Positions 38,001-50,000 of a stretch of 64,000 nt of DNA are shown one piece after another (the first letter of the stretch is position 1; every line of letters begins with the position of its first letter). The DNA is from Epiperipatus broadwayi (lineage: Eukaryota; Onychophora; Udeonychophora; Euonychophora; Peripatidae). Under the pieces are notes generated by a model, which was not told the DNA's origin, searched no databases, and was given only the letters and a program-made list of their open reading frames with translations. The DNA lies in contig JAQFVV010006200.1 in assembly GCA_028023455.1 (NCBI GenBank), forward strand, positions 3,481,738-3,545,737. Reading direction: 5' to 3'. The position numbers and the translations under genes are program-made.

Positions 38001-41000
38001 ATTTCATATATGTCCATAGATGTTCCATCACGCAATACGATATAATATTATAACTTGCTTAAACGTTATTCTCCAAATTACTTAATTCTAAGAAATAATA
38101 CTCCTTTATGTTGTTTTACTTATAATCAATGAAATATAATATAAATCTTTATTATATAATAATAACAACTTGTAAATACATCACAGAAAAATTATATATA
38201 TTAAAGCCTTTTTCGGTAATTCTCAATTTTTTTTACTCTTCTCAATATGATACCTCGTACTAATACTAACACGTATATTACATATATAGCAACATCTACT
38301 GACATTTCCTATAATTCATTATTTTTATCATTTTATTTATTTCCCCTTATATTTCTTTCCATTCTTTATCCATTACCCAATCATTCATTAAATCAATTGA
38401 CTTTTTGTAAATGTTCATACATGTATTTATATTATATTTTATATAATTTGTTTCATATATTTTCCTTCTATTCATTTCCTTTATATAATTTAATGGTCTT
38501 ATGTTTTTAATACAATCTATTTTATGTCCAAATTTTAAATAATGAACATATAATGCTGATCTATCATCCCTCCTTTCAATAGCACTATTATGTTCTTTTG
38601 CCCTTTGTTCTAATTGTTTTGATGTTTGTCCATAGTAAACCATTTTACATATCCCACAAGTAATTTTATATACTGTTCCCTTTATATATTTCATAATATC
38701 TTTAATCTTATAATTTCCTATTAATATATCTAAATTTTTACTATTAGACCATCCTATTTTTATATTTTTATTCATATAATTTTTATTTTTAGTTAATATA
38801 TCATAAATTTTAGGTGTATATGCAATTTTAATCCATTTCATATTATTTAATATTTTATTCCCTCTAATATTATTTTTATTATCATATAATATATTCCTAA
38901 TATTTCTAGGATTATATCCATAGCTAGAATATAATTTAATAAATTGTTCTTTTTGTACTTCAGCGGTTTTTTTATCTGTGTTATACCTATCATTTTTAAT
39001 TTTAAAATTCTTAATTACTGCCATCTTTTGTGTCCATGCTTGTTGTGAATCCTTATAAATTATTTTTCTTATTTTATCTTCTTTAATAAAATGATTTAAT
39101 ACAATCATGTTATTGTTTATCCTTATTTCTATATCTAAATATTTTATTTTATTATCTATTTCTTTTATTGTAAACTTTATATTATTTTTATTATTATTAA
39201 ATTTATTATATATATTTTTTTATAACTCTTTTATTCCCTATTACTAAGATATCATCTACATATCGAAAATACTCTTTTATTTATATTATAGATTTTACCT
39301 TTAATTTTCGTATTTTTTTCTATTCTATTTTTTAATACTTTTAATAAGTCATTGTGAAATAAGAAATAATTTCATGTTTATATATGTACAGCCTTATCCA
39401 CAGTGTGATTTAGTCTAAATATGCTATCATAAGAAAAATCACAAATCATATTCAGAAAGTTATTAACAAACTTCTAAGAAAGCTTAATTTCTAGTAGCAA
39501 TACTGATTTGTTAGACAAATGATAGTTATAATCTCTTTTATCTATCTATCACATTCTTATATAGGGTAAGGAATAGAGCTTTAAATTAGCAGTGACTTTT
39601 ATAATTTATTAATCAAACCAGCTTACAGTGTCAAATAATAATGATCTTGTAACTTCTAATACTTTTAATAAGCCCATAAATAAGTCACAGTTATAAAATA
39701 TATAGAGCTGATAAGAGATAATGTTATTCTTGGGGAAATTATGTTCAAATATGTTATTATAAATTAACACAGATATGAGAAAGTGTTATTTTACCAGTTT
39801 GCTAAAATAGTTCTCTTGAGTTTGACCGGTGAATTGTTAGTATTGTTTAGCATATTCATATTTAATTGCTTTGGGAATAAGATTATATATTATAAGCATT
39901 ATATATATAATAATCATGATCAGGCTTATTAAAATTATTAAAATATATATATAATAGTCAACTTCAAAATCAGTTTCAGGGGAATTTCTTTTGTATGCCC
40001 TTGTTTTACAATGAACTAATATGCTTCTATTCATAATATTATAAGTTATACTTTTCAGTCTAATATATTTTATAATTGTTTATTTTTTGTTATTTCTCTT
40101 TTAGAATGAAAAGCTGGAAATACTCAGAGCTCATTTTTTCAAAATTGTCACAAATCAAAACTTAAACGAAGATGTACTTCCAGTGTAAGTCTTTTGTTTT
40201 TTAAATTATAATTGATATAAAATTGAAATGTTAATAGTTATTTTAAATGGTTAAAAAGGGATAGAAAATTTCTTATTAAATATTTTCATCTTGTTTTCAC
40301 TATAATTATTTATATTAATGAAATATGTACTGATAGTTAATTTGTGGTTAATTCTTTTATTAAAAATTCTTGAGATTGAATATCTTGTTCCATTCTTCTC
40401 TAAGAAATCTTAACTTCAAAATATTTTAAAAATACCTCTGAAATCGTTGTAAAAATATATATATTTTAAATTTTAAATAGCTTAATTTTAAAATTACAAA
40501 TATAGACCTCAAATTTCATATTCACCTCCAGATTTGCTTTTAGAAAATGTATATGATTGATGCAGAGTCCAATCATGAAAATAAACATTATTTATAGAAA
40601 ATGCCACATGAGTAACAATAGTCTTTAAATGGTAAATGTAATCATATTGGAGATTGATCCAATTAGACGTATCATCTCGCAGGAAGTATTAAATGTTTTT
40701 CATTGCATTTTAACAAGATTTAAAACAACAGTCTATCCCAGAATTCGCAGGTGGCTCTAATTTTTCTAAATAATAAAAAGGACTTTGTCTCATAAAAAGT
40801 TAATTTATTATGGATATGCCTTGTTAAATGATTGATATCATTAAGTGACTATAATTGATTAAAAAATAAATTTTTTTAATATCAGATTAAAAAATAAATT
40901 TTCTATATTTGCATAGAAACCATTTCAAAAATAGTCATATTCAATATCCAGTTAACATGTAGAATAATATAAAAAATATTTATTTACAACATTTATTAGA

Positions 41001-44000
41001 AAATTGTCTGATAATGCAGTTGAATGTTACTGTTGTATCAGAAGTAATGGTGTGATAATAATTGATGATTTAACTTATTAATAACTAAAATAATCTGAAT
41101 ACTGTGTTTATGATAGATTGTAGAGTGTAATAATTTAATGTAATAGCATATATTTTACATGATATATGTTTCAGATTTGAAATTTTTCAAGTACTTACTG
41201 AAAATGGCAGAGATCTTAACTATTTTGAAGAAGAAACAGGTAAAAATACTTTTTTTTTCTCTCTTGCAAACTAGCCATTGTAAACTTTTTAAAATATTTT
41301 ACAATTGTTTATTTAAATTGATTTCACAATGTATTTCAAAATATTTTTAGTTATCCATTTGAAATATTCATAAAATATTGAAAGTAAGAAAAACATGTAA
41401 TGGAAAGTTAAGATTTTTTATCTTATCCATTTCTACTTATATTTTTTTATTACCAGGAAAATAAGGGGAAAAAAAATTGTAAAAGTGATTAATGTATTAA
41501 TCACTAAATTTTAATAGTGCAGTGTTTAGATTGTAATTATATAGAAGGTAGTCTATTCCTTCTCACTAGCACTGTTAAATAGTCATATTAAAGCTACAAG
41601 GATTCTCTCGCCTCAGCCACAAGATCCAAACTCAAATGCACTTTTATGAGACAATCTTAAGTATCTAGAAGTGAGAGCATGAATACATAAATCATTCACT
41701 TTAAACCCATTTCTTATTTTAGTAATTTTATTGCACTTATGAAATCTTATAATTTATTTTGTGCTAATATTAGATGATATTAAAATTATGTAATAATCAA
41801 TAAATTTTACTAGTGCAATATTTAGATTGTAATTAAAACAGGCAAAACTCACTATATATATTGCCACACACAGCAAGCTAGAGTAATCAATGGATGCCAG
41901 AAGACTTGTGCATAAAATCCCCATCTAGTGCCTACTCATCCAATATCCCCAGACTAGTTTCTGGCTTATGGTTAATGGGCTTGGATTGAAAACATTAAAG
42001 TGTTTTCAGTTTAAGACTCACAGTTTTGTAGTTAAATGGAGATAAAAGGGTGGTTGCTGAAGGGCTAGATGCAGTGCTCTCAGATCTAAGGCTCCTCACT
42101 GACGAAGGCCATAAGCCAGAAACTAGTCTGGGGATATTGGATGAGTAGACACTAAATGGGGATTTTATGCACAAGCCTTCTGGCATCCATTGATTACTCT
42201 ACTAGAGCTTGCTGTGTGTGGCAATATATATAGTGAGTTTTGCCTGTTTTAACAACAGTTATACACAAGCATAAGAGGAGGTGGTCATGTGATGTAGATT
42301 GTAATTACATAGAAGGTAATCATCCCATCTCATTTCTAGACCCTTAAGATTGGCATATATAAGTGCATTTGAGTTTGAAAATAAGACAGTCATTCTTATT
42401 TTCTTAAAGTCTCTATCTTGTGACTAGGGTGAGAGTATTGTTGCAGTTTTAACATCATTGTTTAATGGTGCTAGTGAGAAGAGATAATTACCTTTTATAT
42501 AATTAAAAGTGATTAATGATAATTCTGCATAAAACTAGAGCTTCTCCATTCTAGTGCCATCTAGCATATGTATAATCATTGATTCTCATGAACATATACA
42601 AATCCATATCTTTAGTACTTAAATTATTAAATATTAAAAAATTAAAAAGAATGCAGTTAAACATTCTGCAACCACCTTTAACGCCATTTTAACTGTTGAG
42701 TTAAATCTGTGTGAATAGCTATATAGATTTGACACTAGTTCAATAATATATATTTTAATACTTTCTTCATTAACTGCAGTCACCCTAGTCTCTTAACTAA
42801 ATAACAAAAGATCTCCAATCTCTCAGTTTATGATAAGGTAGGAGCAGCTCCCCATTCTAATGCCTTTTAGTTAAGCTTAAATGATGATTACTAGATACAT
42901 ATAAAATCTCTATCCTTACTATTTAAAACTCCTTCTGATTGGTTTTTAGATTTTGCCTTTATTAATAAAAGTTGGGATGGAGATTTAAATACTGAGGTTA
43001 GATATTTTACATGCATTTGTTAATCATTGATTATCCAAGTTTAAGCTAGGTGACACTAAGATGGGGAGCTGTTCTTGTCTTATATTGTTTAAACTGTGTG
43101 TGGTGATTTGTTATAAATTTTCCTGGTTAGGGGAATAAGGTGTCTACAGTTAATTGTGTAGTCAATTAATGTTGAAGCAAATTGATTTGGGATCAGAACC
43201 TTAGACATATGTCAAGTTTTTTAATTGACAAATAAAATGAAGTTAAAGATAGTTGCTGGATGCATATTTGCATTCCCTTCCAACTTTGAAATCCAGGCCT
43301 TAATTGATACAGAAAAAATCCAGAAACCAGTCTGAAATGGGGATTTAAATAATAAGAATAGAGATTTTGAGTGAATTTGATAATAACTGTATGTCAGGTT
43401 GCAATAGAGTGAAGAGTTCTTCTTGTTTTTATCATATTATTTAAACTGGTTGTTTGGTAATTTATTATTATTACAGATAGTTTTAGGTAATAATTATGTC
43501 AGCCTTTTTCTAAAAAATTTTTTAACCAAGTCTCAATTATAGTATTCTCTATTAAATAAATGTTATGGAATAAAAAATGCTGCCAATATTTTTGGGAAAG
43601 TCAGTGCAGTGCTGATATTTTATAAAAAAGCATTTCATAATGGCATTTAATAGTGATACATATTACATTGATTGCAAGAATCCAGGTTAAGATAATAACT
43701 TTTTTCATATACACTTCATTGCAAACAAATTTTCTTAAAAAACTTCTTTATTTTCCTTACAGTTCACACAAATATTTATATCCTCTTTTTTGAAAAAAGC
43801 TCTGATGAAGACTGCTGGACAGTCGAAACTGTAAGGAAAATAATGAAGTTTTTTAAGAAAATTTGTTTGCATTGAAGTATATATGAAAGAAGTTATTATA
43901 AGCAATATATATATATATGAATATATGCAAAGAAAGTAAAAGAGAAGAATAAGAGTATATACTTCTAATCCAGGTTAAGATTAAGCATTCATTTAGTCTC

Positions 44001-47000
44001 CCTTATTTTAGTATCTGGAAATGGATAAATAAGAGAAAAGTATTAGATATGAATAATTTCTAAGCACAATGTTAGTTATAAGATTTTAAAAACATGATGA
44101 TTTCATTTAGTATGATTAAGTACAAAGGGTGCCATTGTCTACTATAAAGAGGTGCAAAGTTGATGAAGAACCGTAATAATGTTTCTTGGGATGCTTAATG
44201 ATCATGGTTTAACATAGTGAATATGAGTGATGATTTCTCTAGTACTAAATCATTGATCTATGTATGACCAATATTTTTATTTGATAGTAAGTAGGCCACA
44301 AAGACATATACGAGTAATAGCAGTGAGACAGTATTATAATTATAAACCTTACGTTTATTAACCTACAGTCAATGCCCTTAGATTTGAAATTACATTATAA
44401 TCATTTTCTCTGGATTATAATACATATAATCATTTTCTCTGGATTACAATTTTCATAAAAAATTTTTCTAACATTTAGCAATGATTTTCTTTATTCTCCA
44501 TGATTAACTTTCTCAATAATTTCATCATTGAAATGCAATCTGTGTAAACTGTTCTTCAAATATTTTTTGGCATAAGATGTATATTAGAAGTTCTGTTTCT
44601 TTATTTTTTTATTTAATATATTATAAAGCACCAAGTCTTATTACATTCTTTTATATCATTAGCCTAATAAACTTCTTTGTCTCCATTTTTAATTCCTATA
44701 TTGGCACTTTAAAATTTTTTTGTTATTGTTATGTAAGAGGCTGATTATTGTTTATTTCATCTCTGAGTAAGAAGAAATATTATTAGTGAAATAATTTATA
44801 AAATGATTTTCTGTGAAAAAATTTTACCGAAAATTTGTATTGTATTACATATTCTGATCAAAAATTCCTGTTACATTTTTTATCTTTGATCCAATTGTAA
44901 TAAGTATCAATTTATTGATATTGAATTAGTTTTCTTTTTTTCTAACTGTAACTGCACTGCTTTTGTTTGTTTTGTCTTTGAATCTTTTGCACAGCCATTA
45001 AATAACTTAATAAACATCAGTAGTCATTGAATTGAAGTATGCAGTAGCCGAAAAGTCAACTTATTGGAATGCAGTACATCATTTTTTAAAATTTTTTATT
45101 TTATTATAGAATAACAAAAAAATCTCGTTGGTTACTTTAGACAGATAGAAATTGAGGGGATTCGTATATTAGGAATCAGGAGAATACGTAATGTGAACAC
45201 TTTTTTCATAGATAATATAATGTAAATAACTTAAAGGATGTAGAACTGCTACTAGAGAAATGTGCAGAGATAGGAAGTAGTATGGGAATTAAATTCAGAG
45301 AGGAAAGGTCTTAAGAAATTAGTATTTAATTAATGAGGATAAAAGTGAAGGATGAAAAAGAATAATATATACCTTGGAGAAATAGAGGATATAAATATTT
45401 GTGTGAATTGTTGAATGGGAATGTGGATTGGGTGAATAGCTAGGAATCAAAGTTAAGTCATGAATAAAAAAAAAAAAAAGAATGGAAATGATAAAAATTT
45501 ATATTTCTTACATTTAAAATATGGATATAGAGAATAGTTTAGAAAGTTATGATAGTGTCAGCTTTAACATTTGGGAAATAAAACATTTTGGATTTACTAA
45601 AAGATTCAGAAAGCTATAAACTGAATATGAAAGGAAATAAATAAATAAATATGGATTGGGTAATAAATTATGGATTGCAAATAAGTCTATTCAAGAGAAA
45701 ATAGTTTGGTCATCTTTTCTAGCGAATAAAATTAAAAGAAAATTAACAATATTTAAAAGTACAATATTTGTATGAAAATAGATTGATAAAAATAGATTAG
45801 AATTTTAATAGAAAGTTAATAGTTGGTGAATTTATTTCATGATATTTAAATGAGATTGATATGTAGAGAATAAGTAAAAGGTAGAAAACAAGAATAAATA
45901 ATTGGATGGAGAAAAGTAAATAATATATAATAGTATTTTTATATTAATAAAAAAATATAAAATAAATATATATGCTAACTTTTAGAAGAGAGGGAGAGAA
46001 GATAAAAATGAGATAATAATTTGGACTTAGGTATGGTTTACATGAAGTTGAAATGATTAATATAGACTATTGTTTTTAAAACATAGATAGAATAAGTTAA
46101 AAAAAAAGGCAAAACCATAAAACAATACAATACTAGATAAAATCCAACATTTTACCAAAATCCTTACACAACCATGGTTTCATCTACTACAAATAGATCT
46201 TCTCAAGTGAAAATCAGACTAAAGGAACAAACATACAAACTTTCCCATAATTCATTTCAAACACTATCTTCCCTTAATATCAAAAGATGTCTTCCTAAAA
46301 TTGATAAAACTCAGATTCAAGAAGTTTTATCATCAAAGTCTCTTTTCTTCTTCTTTTTTTTTATTCTTTGATGATAAAAGTTTTTGAATCTGAGACTATC
46401 AATCTTATGAAAACATCTTTTGATATTAAGGGAAGATGATGTTTGAAATGAATTATGGGAAGGTTATATGTTTGTTCCTTTAGTTTGATTTTCACTTGAG
46501 AAGATCTATTTGTAGTAGATGAAACCATGGTTGTGTAAGGATTTTGGTAAAATATTGGATTTTATCTAATACTGTATTGTTTTATGGTTTTGCATTTTTT
46601 TTATTACTAGTATAGTGTTAGGGAGTTTTGATTTTCTATTTGGGATAGAATAAGTTGTATTAGAGAATGAGAAAAGATCATAGAAATGAGAAAAGTAAAA
46701 GAGATATAGAGATATTTTTAGACTTTTTATAAAAACTTTTAGACAAGAAAGTGGATTATGATAAAGGAGTATTAGAACTGATAAAATAGCTTTTATTAAA
46801 ATGGGATAGAAAGAAAAAAGAGAATATGTTAGTATTGACACAATGATTTGAATGTTGTAGACTGGAAAGTAACTTAAATTGAATTTCTATAATAAATTGT
46901 GTTAAAAGAATAGTAATCAGTGTCAAACTATGATCAAAGTATTTATTATTGTTTAGTTGTATGATTTATTGCTTAGCTGTTGAACTGTCTTTCATATAAA

Positions 47001-50000
47001 AAACTTAATTTGCACACACATAGATATTGGTTGAAATAATAAATGAAAAGAAACATAGTTTCAGTGATTGTGAAAGAGTATCATTAAAAAGGATTGTTTA
47101 ATGTAGTTAATATAATTTCTAAGTATGTGGTCTTTTACGCATAGAATTTTCTCACCTCATCTAAGGAAAAGCTATTCATTTCAATCAATTGTACTATAGA
47201 GAGATATTATGTTATTCTTGTTGCTTTCACTTTCCCTCAACACTTGGTTTTAGTATATATTTTTTATTTTTATGTTTATACATTTTATTTTGATATATTC
47301 TATTTTTGAATGCTTATATAATTATTAACGTGATGATTTATATTGTATCTATTCTTATTATCTTAGATCTTTAATATATTTTCATGATACAAGTTAATTT
47401 AAATATTTTCATTCTAATTAAGGATTCAAAAGCTAAAACTACCTGGATTAATTGCTAACTGAAAGGAGGAAGGGAAGAAAATCTCACTTTGTTATTTTAT
47501 GCTCAAAATATTACTTTGTTACATGAAGATCTTCAAGCAACTGACTGTACAATAAATAAATAAAATTTTTAACTTTATTTGTTTTAGGTCGTTTTCTTCT
47601 TGAATGGATGCCAAAACATATAGGTAATAATATTCCTGACTTTATGGAATTAGTGAGTAATGTGATAAAGTACAATGCAGCTTATCTCGATCCTGAAATT
47701 ATAGCTGGAATAGTTCAGTAAGTTATCGTTTTTCTTAAATAAAAGTCTGATGTATTAAAGTGTAAATGGCGTGAGTGCAGTAGATAACCATCAGTTAAAT
47801 TGTATTATAGTCGTACACATGGAAGTGTGTAAGCTCTCATTTAAATGTTTATTATTTTTTATTATTTAAAATATAAAGAATTTTAAAAATAATGTAATTG
47901 GAAAAAGCAAAAAAAAAAAAAAAAGTATAAGAATCTAAAAATCTTAAGGCAAAAAAAAAATGCAGAAATTAAATCCACAAATTTGAATAGATTGCAAGTT
48001 TTTCTTTATAAAATATAATGTTTGGATATTAAAGATTCCAGTTTGGTCTGGTAATTGAATGAAAGTATAAATTTTAGATTATTATATAGAATGTCCTTTA
48101 ATATAATCTTCAATAGTTTCTCTTCCTCTTTCCTTCTTTATATTTTGCTTTAAAGTATAAGAAGAGTGAAATGTTGTTATTAAATGTTCATTAATATTGA
48201 GCACTCCCTTGCCAGATTAAAAGATCATTCTAGTAGGGCAAAAACAAATATTAAATGTTAATGTATTAATTGCTGTGCTCGCAAAGAATGTTGTTTTTCT
48301 CTTATCTTTTTAAAAGCTTTATTCAAACGAAGTTGGTTGATGTGTTTTGGTCATTTCATATGTAATTTTACCACATTAGATAATAATGCACAAGATTTGT
48401 TCATTCACAAAGATTTATATACATATATCATTTTTTAATTAAATTACCCAGAAGCTCAATTAAATTGCTAATAGCAATTATCACATAATTTTGTTGGATT
48501 AAAAGAAACACCAAACCATGAGTTTCATATGTCAATAGTTAAGCAATATTAAAATGTAATCCTGGTTTAATGTTGCTATAAATTTTATCCAATTATAGTA
48601 ATGATTTTTTTTTAGGAAAGTAAAATGCACTAGTTTTATATTTTTTCGGTTTAGAATTTTGTTCAGTATTTGGATTCCACATTGAAAGAGAGGTTACATT
48701 TAAATGATTTCTTTAAAATTAAAACTTTTCAAATAATACAAATATTTTTTGCAAAAAGTAAACTTGATCATATATATATATGATAAATTATTTGCCTGAG
48801 AGCTTATTAGGATAACTAAATAATATAGTATTATGTGACCAAGTGATAAATTTGATCATTTTGCAGTGATAATTTGATATTGTATGACACTTTCTTAACA
48901 TATAGGATTCATTAAATTCGGCAGAACTGATACTTACTTTTTTGTTGAATTTGATGAATCAGTTGTTTAACACAGTGATTATTAGTCTAATTGGTTTACC
49001 TCTAAAGGAATGAGAATAAATAATTCAATTGTAAAGATGCAATAATTTACTGTTCTGGATTGATGAGAAACTGTCCATTCGATTAAATGGAAGCATTATG
49101 TTTTATCTATATTAATAATTTTTATTAGTCATTCATTAAACTAGAGATTATTCAATAATGAATAATATTTCTGTAGTGTAATTTTCACAACATCATTCTC
49201 CTACAAAGTAGGGACTGGGTTCTATCCACTTTTAACACCTTATAGAGGGAGTTATGAGGGCAACAAGTTTGACACATCAATTAAATTGTAGTATTTTGCT
49301 ATTCATATATACTGAATAATGATATAAAGATATGTGTAAGGGATTGTGGTCTAGGCCAACTGTGAATGCTGGTGCAGTATGAAATGTGCATTTTGGGGAT
49401 CATAGATCTTTTTTCACATGTCTTTGGTCATATTTATGATTGGATCCCTCTATAAGTTAAAAGCAGATAGAACTCTGTCTCTACCTTGTATGAGAATGAT
49501 GTAGTGAAAATATTACACTACAAAAATATTATTCATTATGCTTATCTCTTTGGTACATAAAATTAGCATGATCTCTTATGTGACTGATCTTAATCCAGAA
49601 GGGATAAAATTGTAAATACATAGGTATTGTACATGATAAATTAAGTTTAGAAACAAAAGTTCAAGGCATTTGATTTGCTGACATGATTGTTAATAGTAAG
49701 ATTGAATTTAATAAAGCAAGCAAGGTTGATTAAATTAATAAAAATAAGAGAGTCCAAAACTGTGAAGAGAAATGATAGAAATAAAAAATGGAGATAGAAA
49801 CTGTATAACAGAATTGGTGCTTTTAGTAATTTAGAAAGTTGGTTTGAATGGTGATGGATGAGGAATAAAATAAGAATTGTAGTGGATAAATAAGTATTAA
49901 ATAAAATATTGTCATTAGAATTAGAATTGAATTTTTAAAATGGTCTATGTAAAATAGTATTTTTTAATCTCGAACTGGTGATTGTACTCTGCCAGTATTT

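Larger units (their letters stand above)
35383..39282 (-). mobile_element. Penelope-like element with tandem partial copy (PLE-1)
   Basis: A Penelope-like retroelement lying antisense inside TSC2 intron 3. Reading the minus strand, a 5'-truncated copy (39282 to 38126) is followed head-to-tail by a full copy (38125 to 35383). The shared 1.16-kb segment forms the pseudo-LTRs typical of the group. The full copy encodes reverse transcriptase and a C-terminal GIY-YIG endonuclease. The two copies differ at only a few positions in the compared stretches, so the insertion is young. I saw no clear target-site duplication and no hammerhead core in its non-coding ends. Confidence 0.93.
31398..40104 (+). 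other. TSC2 intron 3
   Basis: 8.7 kb. Nearly half is PLE-1. 31398-35382 is AT-rich with one small hairpin at 32338; 39283-40104 shows nothing beyond low-complexity sequence. Confidence 0.75.
41488..42530. repeat. Foldback element interrupted by a family A copy
   Basis: Left part 41488-41700 and right part 42308-42530 are imperfect inverted repeats: CACTAGCACTGTTAAATAGT against its counterpart near 42455-42480, and AACTCAAATGCACTT against AAGTGCATTTGAGTTTG. The family A copy at 41836-42294 lies between them. Confidence 0.65.

Noticed and set aside
35383-39282. LTR retrotransposon interpretation of the 1.16-kb direct repeats
   Set aside because: The repeats contain coding sequence for a GIY-YIG endonuclease and one is 5'-truncated, which is Penelope structure; no integrase or protease is present.
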